Source: an uncultured Sulfuricurvum sp.
GTDB taxonomy: Bacteria > Campylobacterota > Campylobacteria > Campylobacterales > Sulfurimonadaceae
Length of the DNA: 58,851 nt
Direction: 5' to 3'
Assembly (NCBI GenBank): GCA_903844635.1
Contig: CAIMUF010000054.1
Coordinates: 1 to 58,851 of the forward strand
A program made the position numbers and the translations under genes. The stretch's first letter is position 1; the number at the start of each line of letters is the position of its first letter. The notes under the pieces were generated by a model, which saw only the letters and a list, made by a program, of their open reading frames with translations, did no database searches and was not told where the DNA came from. Shown one piece after another: positions 25,301 to 33,800 of this stretch.

Positions 25301-25872
25301 GTAATCATCCGCGTAACTACGATAAGACATCTCCTTATGATGCAGCGCTGAGTGGAAAAAGCGAGTTACTTCTGACGTTGCTTGAGCCGATGATTGCTAA
25401 GGGTGAGAAAGTTCTTATTTTTACGCAATACGTAGAAATGTTGAACATCTTGTCTCAAATTATAGAAGAGAAGTTCTTTGTGGAGCCCTTAACGTTTGAT
25501 GGGTCACTTTCCTCAAAACAACGTGAGGAAGTAGTTGCTTCTTTTCAAAACGATTCTGAAAAACAAGTTCTGATTCTCTCCCTCAAAGCAGGAGGGGTAG
25601 GGCTCAACCTCACATCAGCTGCTAATGTCATCCACTATGATTTGTGGTTTAATCCCGCCGTGGAAAACCAAGCAACTGACAGAGCGTTTCGTATCGGGCA
25701 AAAGAATAATGTCTTCGTCTATCGATTCATTACCAAGAACAGTTTTGAGGAGAAGATCGACAAGATGATCAAAGCAAAAACTGCTATGGGTGAGATGAGT
25801 GTCAGTGTAGGTGAAAAAGGTCTGGCTTCAATGGACAATGAGGAGATCAAAGCATTATTTGTGAGGGGGTGA
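22375..25872 (+). CDS. SNF2-family ATPase with SWIM zinc finger
   Basis: A 1165-aa protein of the RapA/HepA-like SNF2 class. A SWIM zinc finger is at C138-x-C140-x6-C147-x-H149 (CDCEDLANPCKH). The ATPase core occupies the C-terminal 500 residues: Walker A DDMGLGKT (729-736), DEAQ (822-825), then the helicase C domain with LSLKAGGVGLNLTSA and ATDRAFRIGQ. Such proteins are ATP-driven DNA or RNA-polymerase remodelers; bacterial SWIM-SNF2 proteins are mostly uncharacterised. It stands alone between a terminator and a hairpin at 25892. I see no other defence or repair genes beside it. Confidence 0.9.
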   Translation: MAKIKRYGLTLWGGRFYEDMESLFEADPRLTRGKTYFNKGWVKSLVIEGSEVIAGVKGSYRSTYNVQLNFKLFSHEIKNRLETKVISDPFLQSALLNGTLPEEFIEWCDGEKITLFLKGSELVESPCQQFQEQCDSRCDCEDLANPCKHAFAALLALNAEIDSNPLLLFSLRGVDLSHVIDAFNEDEDTYPIVLAPWEDIICDKPLEILHHENAFNLIDSLLTSHPSFAPIDYKEVMREFYKAHSKALPQIISPIFDENIEIIERLFKDAECECTMDEFWHKGYVSIKHPLFRQEEKTSLLFAPYAIKYQKGGCTISLLSFVTLFLSFRSEEGKASYRYYHALSRTLYLLLHANAFIPTVLKDSQKPRFFIGWMPLLTPPSVTKQLEMLACHATPFVRFAKKDSFFDGKSGTLLFLAKAIGDYVNEMNFMHKRRFLNPPAISESFFRGSAFVQKEGGKNNIDRAVSNYFSIFSLPLSRYILTLTLERGDEEENYALSMSVLDNETLKDQLLCDALSEENSAGLLKLLSPIRGFLDEIEFLSTQKSIELQGKRFEQFIMESSPLLASFGVKIVLPRELQHLIKPRLSRRIRSKTTPTSFLTLDKVLEYDWTIAIGDTHISLEEFQELVNQQSELVLFRDSYISISPEELKALFAQAKKTPKLTRFDMLRERFEGSALLDDDLEAFFANLFRTSTSTISESLQATLRPYQTRGVQWCVSNLLSGFGVILADDMGLGKTIQTIATLLHLYEHNHIKGKTLIVVPTSLLPNWENELTKFAPSFSVSLYYGVGRVLSDTTIIVTTYDIFRRDEKLFASHKIEALVIDEAQRIKNPTTQAAIALKSFKTKYRIALSGTPVENSLTELWSIYDFALPGYLGELNSFVNTYVRPIEMDQSQESANNLKRITAPFMLRRLKTDKSIIDDLPDKIVIDEYATLVPEQAALYQSVVDGAMKNLEAQDEPQSRSGLIFKLITELKQICNHPRNYDKTSPYDAALSGKSELLLTLLEPMIAKGEKVLIFTQYVEMLNILSQIIEEKFFVEPLTFDGSLSSKQREEVVASFQNDSEKQVLILSLKAGGVGLNLTSAANVIHYDLWFNPAVENQATDRAFRIGQKNNVFVYRFITKNSFEEKIDKMIKAKTAMGEMSVSVGEKGLASMDNEEIKALFVRG

Positions 25873-26299
25873 AGACTTTTTTACTAAAAAGGAACATCTT
25901 TTGCTTTCAAAATGTTCATGATACGACTATTAAAAAAATTATTTCGAATCCGTACTAAAAGATACAGAGAGTACCACATCACCAATATAGCGTTTGGGTG
26001 TGTGGAGTAGGGGGAATTAAATCTATTAGATTATCCGATTCCAAACGATACTTTTTTTAAATCAACTTCTTCGTCATTCTTAATATCATATATTCTCTCA
26101 AAATGGATACATCATAGCATAGTGTATTCAAATTAAACTAATTAATACTAAAGCTATAAAATGCTTTTAAGCCACTTTTCTTAGCGTGTTGCTGTACAAT
26201 ACACAAAAATATAATAAAAAAATAAGCTTTAAGTTTCAAAGATTTTGGTGAAGTTTTATTTTTAACAGCTTTGAAATACCGTAAACAAGGGGGTTTAGT
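25873..26299. other. Long AT-rich intergenic region
   Basis: 427 bases without a convincing gene. It holds the hairpin at 25892-25917 and, on the minus strand, a 22- to 26-codon open stretch with protein-like composition ending at 26031 (ERIYDIKNDEEVDLKKV), which may be the remnant of a lost gene. The last part should contain the promoter of the thioesterase gene. No tRNA-like fold was seen. Confidence 0.5.
25892..25917 (+). terminator. Candidate terminator of the SNF2 gene
   Basis: GAACA/TGTTC and TTTTG/CAAAA stack into a 10-bp stem with a 2-base bulge, 20 bases after the stop codon. No strong T-run. Confidence 0.45.
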
Positions 26300-26677
26300 A
26301 TGCAGATAAGGGTGTATTATGAAGACACCGATATCGGCGGTGTGGTTTATCACTCTAATTATCTTAATTTCTGTGAGCGTGCTCGCAGTCAGCTTTTTTT
26401 TGATGCGGGGCGTTCTCCTATAACGCAAAGCGGTCATTTTGTGGCAAAGAGCATCAAGGCAGATTATTTAAAAAGTGCGAAATTTGCTGATTTATTAGAG
26501 GTTAAGACGGTTCTGAAAAGTATGAAAAATGCTTCGTTTACTTTACTTCAGACAGTTTGTCGTGGCGAAGAAAAACTCTTTGTGATGGAAATACAGCTGG
26601 TTCATTTGTCTCATGAAGGGACGATTGTTTTGATTCCAGATGAGGAAAGAACTTTTTTACTTGGACTCTCAGAGTAG
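26300..26677 (+). CDS. ybgC: Acyl-CoA thioesterase, YbgC/4HBT family
   Basis: A 125-aa hotdog-fold thioesterase. The catalytic segment YYEDTDIGGVVYHSNYLNF (6-24) matches the 4-hydroxybenzoyl-CoA thioesterase/YbgC signature, with the catalytic Asp in EDTD. YbgC in other bacteria is linked to tol-pal and phospholipid metabolism; here it is isolated from tol-pal. Weak AAGGGGG site before the ATG. Its last 9 bases overlap the end of the convergent ankyrin gene. Confidence 0.88.
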   Translation: MQIRVYYEDTDIGGVVYHSNYLNFCERARSQLFFDAGRSPITQSGHFVAKSIKADYLKSAKFADLLEVKTVLKSMKNASFTLLQTVCRGEEKLFVMEIQLVHLSHEGTIVLIPDEERTFLLGLSE

Positions 26678-27118
26678 ACTTTTGAGTTTTGGCTTTGCCT
26701 TTTGAATGGCTTCCATAATGGGAAGATTGGAGCGAAGTATTGCAATATCATTAGGTGTCATTCCATCAATGCTCATGGCGGTGGAAGTTGCACCTTTTTG
26801 GAGTAAGAACAATGCTATATCGGTGTGATCTTTCCAAATGGCTAAATGTAAAGCGGTAGCGTTGGAACTGTCTTGTGCGTTGACATTTGCCCCTAAATCC
26901 ACTAAATGTTTTACTGCATCGATATTACCTACCCATGACGAATACATCAAAATAGTTTTGTTGTTATCTGAACGTGCGGTATTGGCATCTTCTATGGTTT
27001 GTACTAATCGTTTAAACTCTACGGTATCGTTTCGGTCAATGGTTTGTACCAGTTTGAATATATCTGCACCACTCAAAAGAGTGGCAGATAATAGGAAGAA
27101 AAATAGTATTTTTTTCAT
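26669..27118 (-). CDS. Secreted ankyrin-repeat protein
   Basis: A 149-aa protein with a Sec signal (MKKILFFFLLSATLLSGA) and about three ankyrin repeats: NNKTILMYSSWVGNIDAVKH, LVDLGANVNAQDSSNATALH, LAIWKDHTDIALFLLQKGAT. Ankyrin repeats bind proteins; exported bacterial ones act in the periplasm, for example beside catalases. Here the neighbour is a ferritin-like protein, whose stop overlaps its start by four bases, suggesting a common oxidative-stress or iron theme (inference). Confidence 0.85.
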   Translation of the reverse strand: MKKILFFFLLSATLLSGADIFKLVQTIDRNDTVEFKRLVQTIEDANTARSDNNKTILMYSSWVGNIDAVKHLVDLGANVNAQDSSNATALHLAIWKDHTDIALFLLQKGATSTAMSIDGMTPNDIAILRSNLPIMEAIQKAKPKLKSLL

Positions 27119-27621
27119 TGTTTAAATTGGGCAATAAACTCTTCAATATCATCAAAAAGCGATTGTAAATCTTCTTCATGTTCTACTTCATCCGCTAAAA
27201 TCTGAGAGACTAAATCGTACGTAACGACATCTTTTTCTCTTACAATATCGAGCATTTTAGAGTAGGTACTGATGGCACATTGTTCACCTTTGACCGCTTG
27301 GTCTAAAATGGCACGTACATCGGGATTTGTCGGAGCATCATAGCCACAGTTGGAGTGCGTCAGCCACTCTCCCGGATGCAAGATCGGAGTGCCTCCCAGC
27401 TGGATGATTCGACCGCTGATCATCGTAGCATGTCGAAGTTCATCTGCAGCATGGAGCGTTAATTCGGCAAGGACTGCATCTTTCATAAGCCCTTTGACAA
27501 CTTTGGCTTCGATAAAGTATTGATAATACGCCAGCCACTCATCACAATACGCTTTATTCAGTATCTCAATAACCGCCTGTGCTTCTATCCCTTTTAGGAT
27601 TGATATTCCACGCTTTGCCAT
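27115..27621 (-). CDS. Ferritin-like protein (Dps-like/bacterioferritin type)
   Basis: A 168-aa four-helix ferritin-like protein. Metal ligands are visible at CDEWLAYYQY (helix A Glu), ADELRHA (helix B ExxH), GEQCAISTY (helix C Glu) and ADEVEHEEDL (helix D ExxH), so a di-iron site is likely. Two cysteines, in SNCGYDAPTNP and GEQCAIS, lie next to the site 23 residues apart, as in thioferritin/DPSL proteins. Such proteins store iron or use peroxide to oxidise it. A Fur-like palindrome lies 50-65 bases upstream, and the Crp/Fnr gene upstream ends just before it. Confidence 0.85.
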   Translation of the reverse strand: MAKRGISILKGIEAQAVIEILNKAYCDEWLAYYQYFIEAKVVKGLMKDAVLAELTLHAADELRHATMISGRIIQLGGTPILHPGEWLTHSNCGYDAPTNPDVRAILDQAVKGEQCAISTYSKMLDIVREKDVVTYDLVSQILADEVEHEEDLQSLFDDIEEFIAQFKQ

Positions 27622-27671
27622 TTGAAACTCCTTTGAAGTACTGGAAAAGAGTATAGCCCTTGGAGTCTTAA

Positions 27672-27686
27672 ATAATAATTATTATC
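27672..27686 (-). promoter_or_regulatory. Candidate Fur box upstream of ferritin-like gene
   Basis: ATAATAATTATTAT is a perfect 14-base palindrome. It fits 12 of 14 fixed positions of the H. pylori Fur consensus TAATAATnATTATTA, and is placed where a promoter of the ferritin gene is expected. Confidence 0.5.
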
Positions 27687-27687
27687 C

Positions 27688-28317
27688 TCAAATGTATTTT
27701 TCAAGTTCCATTTTATTAAGAATTTCAAAATGCTTGTGGGGTTGATGGGAAATAAGTTGCTCTTTTTTGAGTTTTGTGAGATTTCGGGAAAGTGTTTCGG
27801 GGGTAATGGAGAGTTTTTTAGCGATTTGTGTCCCTTTTAGTTGACTAAAAAGGTGCGGCTGTTCCATCATCAAACGTACTATTTTAGACATTGTATCGGG
27901 TGCGCTAAGATTCTCTATCGCTCGCTCAAGAGTTCCGATTTTATTCATAAGGGAGGTCATCATGGCGATACTAAGCCCTGCATCGTTGTGAAGGATGTCT
28001 ACGAAGGGTACTTTTGCTATTTTTAAAATCGTACAGGCAGTCAATGTTTCGGCACTGGCAGGAAAGGGGAGTGATTTAAGAGTAGCTACTTCTGCAATCA
28101 TGGACGGAGCACGAAACCGATGCACTTCTAGTGTTTCAGTAGCATTGGATTTATAAACCGAAACGTCACCTTGGAGTAAAAAATGAAAATATTCACTTGC
28201 ATCTCCTTGATAAAAAATTATTTCATTGGATTCATAGTGGCGGATAATTGAAATATTTTCAAGCTTTTGGAGTTGTGCAGGAGAGAGATGACTGAAGATT
28301 TCAATGGATTGTATCAT
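27688..28317 (-). CDS. Crp/Fnr-family transcription regulator
   Basis: A 209-aa regulator with an N-terminal cyclic-nucleotide-type beta barrel (NEIIFYQGDASEYFHFLLQG, then RAPSMIAEVATLKSLPFPAS) and a C-terminal winged helix (GTQIAKKLSITPETLSRNLT, recognition helix TPETLSRNLTKL). There is no N-terminal cysteine cluster as in oxygen-sensing FNR, so it is not an iron-sulfur FNR. Its signal is unknown. It is 6 bases after the binding-protein gene and upstream of the ferritin gene, so it may control that block. Confidence 0.88.
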   Translation of the reverse strand: MIQSIEIFSHLSPAQLQKLENISIIRHYESNEIIFYQGDASEYFHFLLQGDVSVYKSNATETLEVHRFRAPSMIAEVATLKSLPFPASAETLTACTILKIAKVPFVDILHNDAGLSIAMMTSLMNKIGTLERAIENLSAPDTMSKIVRLMMEQPHLFSQLKGTQIAKKLSITPETLSRNLTKLKKEQLISHQPHKHFEILNKMELEKYI

Positions 28318-28323
28318 AGTGGA

Positions 28324-29331
28324 TCATTTACTCATCATGGGCTCAAAGCCAAACTCTTTGGGCTTCATCAGTTCAACAGGATAAATGACCTGTGAATCGA
28401 TAAGACGCATGCTGTACAAGCGTTCCGTGGAATTCAGATAAGAGATTAGATAATCGATCCCAACACTGGTGGTATAGTTGATCCAATCAAATGTGAGATC
28501 ATTATTCATCAATGAATTAATTTCATAAATCGACGGTACTTGCTCTACGATAGAGTTGGCAACGATCATATTACGCCGATCATTGTACTGCGTTAAAGTG
28601 ATTAAAGTAGGGTCAAAATTGATTTGAGTTGAAAGAATATTGTGCTCATGTGCACCGGTAAAAGTTAAATGCGATGCAAGCATGGATGCTTTAACAACAG
28701 GGAGATGGATAACGATACTTTTTTTCGAAAAAGCGGCAGGTCTGGCCAAAAATTTGACGATATTAGCTCCCTGAGTATCGACGGAATAGAGAGTTGATGG
28801 AATGGACCATTTTTTGGCATCAGAAGCTATAGTTTGGGTCATTTTAGCCAGATTATTACCAACCGCTGAATCACCATAAAATATGGCTAATGAGTGCCCC
28901 ATATAAGGAACAAGCGCTTCGATTTGAGCTTGATAATCAATGGCACCAAAAATGATATTGTTGTTACACACACCAACATCACGTTTATGTACTGTGGGAA
29001 TAAAAATCGGTTTATCCGGATTGAGCGTTAGCAGATTTTTTACCCCATTGAGTGTTAGCGGTGCCAGTACAGCTTGCATGGAGTCATTACTGATTTTTTC
29101 TAATGCTTGATCGATGGATATTACCGATTCATCCTTCATTTCATAAGATACCAGTTCAAAAGGAACTTTAGAAGCCATAAGAGTTGATAGTGCCACGTTG
29201 TAGGTAGATTGACTGTACTGCCCGACTACTGAGGGGGCAACAAGAAGAGCGACTTTAAGTTTTTGACTGGAATAGGTATCTTGAGCCCATAAAGAGAAAA
29301 AAAGTATAAAAAATAGAGTAAGAAGTTTCAT
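28324..29331 (-). CDS. Periplasmic-binding-fold protein (LppC/LivK-like)
   Basis: A 335-aa secreted protein (signal MKLLTLFFILFFSLWA) with the type I periplasmic binding fold: KLKVALLVAPSVVGQYSQS at the start, then YNVALSTLMASKVPFELVSY and repeated alpha/beta units (KPIFIPTVHKRDVGV, AIFYGDSAVGNN). Relatives include branched-chain amino acid binding proteins and LpoA/LppC activators of penicillin-binding proteins; no lipobox is seen and no ABC transporter is near, so neither role is proven. It overlaps the glycosylase gene by four bases (ATGA). Confidence 0.7.
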   Translation of the reverse strand: MKLLTLFFILFFSLWAQDTYSSQKLKVALLVAPSVVGQYSQSTYNVALSTLMASKVPFELVSYEMKDESVISIDQALEKISNDSMQAVLAPLTLNGVKNLLTLNPDKPIFIPTVHKRDVGVCNNNIIFGAIDYQAQIEALVPYMGHSLAIFYGDSAVGNNLAKMTQTIASDAKKWSIPSTLYSVDTQGANIVKFLARPAAFSKKSIVIHLPVVKASMLASHLTFTGAHEHNILSTQINFDPTLITLTQYNDRRNMIVANSIVEQVPSIYEINSLMNNDLTFDWINYTTSVGIDYLISYLNSTERLYSMRLIDSQVIYPVELMKPKEFGFEPMMSK

Positions 29332-29993
29332 CGAAGAGCCTCTTTGATGGTTTGTAAATCACGCATGGTCTCTTTTTTAAACGAAGGGTTACGGACTAAA
29401 AAAGTGGGATGGTGTATCGGAATGATCGGGATGTTTCCAAATGGGATGAGTTGTCCGCGTATACGTTCATAATCACTTTCATCATGCGTTAAAAGACGGT
29501 ATGCATCTTCTCCTAGAGTGACAATAAGTTTCGGAGCAAGAATTTCGAGCTGTTTGTGTAGGAATGGAGAACAGCTGCTGCATTCACTGGACGAGGGTTG
29601 CTGAAAACCAAATGGCTTGCATTTTACCGCGTGGGTTATATACACATCATTGATGGTGAGACCAAGTACTTTTTCGATCATATCACGAAGCATTGAACCT
29701 GAACGACCTGCATAATACGTGTTGGATTCATCCTCTGCACTGGAGACAAAAGCATCTAAAAAAAGAATTTTAGGATGAGTGCTGCCAAATCCATTCATAC
29801 TCTGGGTGCGTGACTTACTCAAATCACAGAGATGGCATCCTTTTATCGTCGTATTGAGCATTTCATACGAATTTGGGAGTGATGATGTCTGCGCTTGAGC
29901 TTTGTTCGGATTTATGGGATCGACATAGTTGAATCCCAGTGATTTGAGCCGATAAAGGTTTTCGAGTAAAGCAAGATTTTGATAAGAATTCAT
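29328..29993 (-). CDS. Uracil-DNA glycosylase-like [4Fe-4S] protein with altered motif A
   Basis: A 221-aa protein of the iron-sulfur UDG (type 4/5) family. Four cluster cysteines are visible: C53 and C56 (GCHLCDL), C125 (THAVKCKP) and C141 (SSCSPFL). The substrate loop HPTFLVRNP (195-203) is kept, and YYAGRSGSMLRDMI matches the family core. But motif A, normally GExPGxxED, reads LDAFVSSAEDE (79-89), losing the Gly and Pro that shape the uracil pocket. Activity may therefore be changed. It is the first gene of the minus-strand block 29993-27688. Confidence 0.78.
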   Translation of the reverse strand: MNSYQNLALLENLYRLKSLGFNYVDPINPNKAQAQTSSLPNSYEMLNTTIKGCHLCDLSKSRTQSMNGFGSTHPKILFLDAFVSSAEDESNTYYAGRSGSMLRDMIEKVLGLTINDVYITHAVKCKPFGFQQPSSSECSSCSPFLHKQLEILAPKLIVTLGEDAYRLLTHDESDYERIRGQLIPFGNIPIIPIHHPTFLVRNPSFKKETMRDLQTIKEALR

Positions 29994-30055
29994 AAATGAG
30001 AGTATAAGAAAAAGGGCGTTAAAAAGAGATAAAGAAACTCATTTGGATAAAAGTA

Positions 30056-30076
30056 AGTCTGCTTCTAGAGCAGACT
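30056..30076 (-). terminator. Terminator at the end of the outer-membrane barrel gene
   Basis: AGTCTGCT and AGCAGACT (8-bp stem, 5-base loop) overlap the stop codon on the minus strand; TTACTTTTAT follows, a partial T-run. Confidence 0.7.
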
Positions 30077-30647
30077 AAAATTTATAATTGAGACCGATAT
30101 AAGGTTTGATTGCTGAACCTCGTGTTTCAAAGGTGAAGTCATTGTCCGTGGTATTGCTCCAATGTCGATATATATAATCAACTCCTGCAAGTGCATAAAT
30201 ATGTTCGATAACTTTATAGGATAATCCAACGCCAAAATTAGTACTAAATTCGTTAACATCTTCATATGCAGGCAATTGACTGTCCATGTAGCCATATCCT
30301 ACACCGAGTTTGATAAATGGAGAAAGAGAAGATGTTAGTTCAAATTCTTTGATAATGTCAAGTCCAATTTCATACAATTTCGTCCCAGTAGTGTTATAAA
30401 AAACTCCATTGTCGTAGTTGATTTTTGAGAAAGTGAGTTGAAAATCTGTCCCAATATCTGCTTCAATACCTAGTTTTATTTTTAAATCACTATAGGTGTT
30501 GTCATTTTTGATTGTAGCCGTATTAGTACCGGATTTACTTGTGATTTTATCGGTATTATCAGCTTTTCCAAAATCTAATCCTACGTAAAATGAGCTTTCA
30601 GCCATAAGTGCACCGGTGAGACAGGTGAGTAAAATTATTTTTTTCAT
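30075..30647 (-). CDS. Small outer-membrane beta-barrel protein
   Basis: A 190-aa protein with a Sec signal (MKKIILLTCLTGALMA) and alternating amphipathic strands (FYVGLDFGKADN, YSDLKIKLGIEADI, FQLTFSKINYDN, FIKLGVGYGYM, YALAGVDYIY) ending in KPYIGLNYKF, with a C-terminal Phe that is the BAM recognition signal. It looks like an OmpW/OmpX-like eight-strand barrel. Function unknown. Divergent from the giant adhesin gene, with 221 bases between them. Confidence 0.82.
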   Translation of the reverse strand: MKKIILLTCLTGALMAESSFYVGLDFGKADNTDKITSKSGTNTATIKNDNTYSDLKIKLGIEADIGTDFQLTFSKINYDNGVFYNTTGTKLYEIGLDIIKEFELTSSLSPFIKLGVGYGYMDSQLPAYEDVNEFSTNFGVGLSYKVIEHIYALAGVDYIYRHWSNTTDNDFTFETRGSAIKPYIGLNYKF

Positions 30648-30811
30648 TAAACCTCTTGATTTATTAAATGTTAGTTACTTTATAGTTTTACGATTTAAAA
30701 ATCCTACTGAATAAAGTTTAATTTATTTTATATTCATCAATATTGTGTAGTTTTGTAGCAATAAAACAGAAAAGTAGTTTTTATGGAGATCGATTTTTAA
30801 GGTTTTTTAAA

Positions 30812-30817
30812 TATAAT
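30812..30817 (+). promoter_or_regulatory. -10 box of the giant adhesin operon
   Basis: A perfect TATAAT 52 bases before the GTG start. The -35 region is T-rich without a clear TTGACA, which is usual for Campylobacterota promoters. It would drive the 27-kb operon. Confidence 0.5.
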
Positions 30818-30868
30818 AGTATTAAATCACAAAATATTATTTAACGTACTGAGAGAGAAGGATATTCC

Positions 30869-33800
30869 GTGGCAAATGAGTCTCACTTAAGTTATGGAAA
30901 GAATACAATACCGTTAAAGACTGCTCCCTTAGCAGGGGAAAATCTTAATATTTACCTCCGCCCTGGAGATGAGCTAAAAAGCAGTATTGATTTATCAAAA
31001 GCTCAATACCAAATTGTTGGTACCGATGTTGTAGCAACTTTGCCAAACGGAGGTAAAATAACCTTTGTATCTCTTGGAATGATGGTATTTGAAGATAATC
31101 CGCCGATCATAAAACTCCCAAATGATGACAGATTGCTCGTCACAGATATTTTAAACAAAGTACAAAATATTTCCCAGGCCTCCAAAGATTCTATTCTTAC
31201 CTCTGGAGATGTTATTCTTCAAAGCGATGAAAAAAGCGATTCAGCAGCATCCCCAAAAAAATCGGATGAGCCTGTTGTTGATTATAATGCTTATTACGTT
31301 GATCCCCAACCAAATATCAAGCCTCAAGACGAAATCGGCCCCAAAGATAATGTGGGAAAATATTTAACCGAATCTCCAAGTTTTACCAGCAATGAAACCT
31401 CAAGCGCAACATCAACGCAAAACTATAGCTCCTCAGAAACACAAAGTCATTCTAAAGATAATATTGCTGATGTCTCTGCTGCCCTCTCTTTTGATATTGG
31501 CTTTTACCAGATAAAAAGTTCGGACTCTACTGCTACGGTTGCTAGCGTGACTACGACTACAGTACTAGGCGGAACGGGAAGCGCTTTAGGCAATGTTAGC
31601 AAGCTCGCGAGTGCTCAGTTCGAGCCTGAAACCATCGATTATAGAAATAATCCAAATGTTCAGGTAATTACGGCGGATGATCCAACGTATGTTACCGAAA
31701 CGTATTTGACAAAACTTGTCCGAATGAGTATCTCTCAGCCGATTGGATTTGGGATAACGGACGTAGCAATTACTGGCTTAGGAAGCGGTTTTCAGATTTT
31801 AAATTCGAATGGAACATCTGCTAATGCTATGGGTGGGGGATGGGATCTAGTCCCGGGAACTGGATTTACTGCTATAGCAACAGATGGTGGAGAAATAATC
31901 GAATTTTATGTTAAATATGAGCCTGCGAACGTAACGGTAAATACCGATTATTTGATGCAGGTGAATTTAACATCCATTTTTGATATGAACAATGTACCTT
32001 TACTGATGCAACCGGGTGTTGTTGTTCCTATTCTTAATACGCTTACCAGTGTCAAAGATGTTGGGGTGATTGTCAAAACAGTAGAGAGTGTTTCCGATTA
32101 TACCTATACAGGACAGTATTCCAGTGGATACGTTTTGGATACTACTCCCAATGAAAATATTATTTTTACTGGAAAGCTCGATTCGACAGTTCATGGCGGA
32201 CTCTCTAGTGATACAATCTCTGGAAATATTGGCAATGATATATTAGACGGCGCCAAAGGAAATGATACCCTAAGTGGTGGTACTGGAGATAATACTTTGA
32301 TCGGTGGATTGGGTATCGATACAGCGAGTTATGAATTTATAACCAAATACAGCGAAGATTTTCTTTTTGCCAATAATGGTGTTAATAATGACCCACTTAC
32401 AGGTCTTCCATACACGAATAATAGCAAAGGGGTTGTGGTCGATTTATTCGCCGGAACCGGAACGGGTAAAAGTGTTTATGATGCTACTACGGATGCGTTA
32501 ACCGGGGAAGAGACAAGAACGATTAGTGATACCTTGAACGGTATTGAATACGTTATAGGCTCTAAATACGATGATACTCTTAGCGGTGATGGAGCTGCCA
32601 ATAAGCTTATGGGCGGAGAGGGGAATGATACCCTTGATGGTCGCAGCGGAGCTGATTATTTAGATGGCGGTGCCGGTAACGATCGACTTATCGGAAGTAC
32701 GGATGATTTTATGATCGATGGGGGTGATAATACCGATACCGTCGATTTTTCGGATAATTCAAACGGGATAGAGGTTGCTCTCAACAACTCAAGCAATGGA
32801 ACTATCATCAATATCGGGGGTGCCGGAGCAACAACGACAAAGATCAAAAATGTCGAAAATGTCGCCGGATCTCACTTTAAAGACATCATTACCGGTGACA
32901 ATGCGGACAATCTTTTGATAGGTGGATCGACAACGATTACATCCAGAAGTGGTGATGATACCATTAGCGGTGGTTCCGGAGCGGATGTAATCGTTGGAGA
33001 TATGCAGGTTGCTTCAACAATCGGTAGTGGTTTGTATGGTGGAGATGATCTTCTCTCCGGTGGAGTCGGGAACGATATTATCTGGGGTGATTCCGCCCCT
33101 GTGTTAAGTACTTCTGTTCTTGTCGTGGATGCTAACCAAATGTCAGAAACAATTGTAGATACTAATCCTATCAGTCATGTTGTTACTACATTATCAACTG
33201 TGGTGGGGGGAAATGACACCCTTATGGGTGGTGCTGGAGATGATTATCTCAACGGCGGAAGCGGTTTTGATACGGTAGATTACACATCATCACTTTCTAG
33301 CGTTTCAGTAGATCTTAGCACAAACAGAGCATTTGGTGATGGAAATGATCGAATTTTCAATATAGAAAATATTATAGGTACATCTAATGGAGACACGTTA
33401 ACCGGGAATAATCTCGTTAATACTATTGTTGCTGGAGAAGGTAATGATACTCTAAGCGGTCAAGGCGGAAATGATACTCTTGATGGTGGACTTGATAGTG
33501 ACTGGGCAGATTATAGCTATTCTTCTGGAGTGATCGTCGATTTAAGCACTACACTGGGAACAGCTACTGTTACAGGTGGCGGAGATACAGATACCCTTGT
33601 CTCGATTGAGAATGTGATTGGTTCCAGCGGAAATGACACTATGACGGTTGGAAGCGGGACTAATACACTTTTAGGTAATAATGGAAATGACTATTTTTAT
33701 GCTTTAGGGAGTGGTGATACGATTGATGGTGGTAATGGAAGCGACAGCGTTGATTACGGGAGTTTAACCAATGATATCACTATTAATTTGGGTACTGGTG

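Noticed and set aside
25873-26299. tRNA or small RNA gene
   Set aside because: No cloverleaf or CCA-type end could be folded by eye; only AT-rich sequence and one hairpin.
30869-31300. LapA-type adhesin released by the LapG protease
   Set aside because: No TAAG-like site with the usual context and no lapD/lapG genes in the window. A weak DSAAS stretch near residue 125 is not enough.
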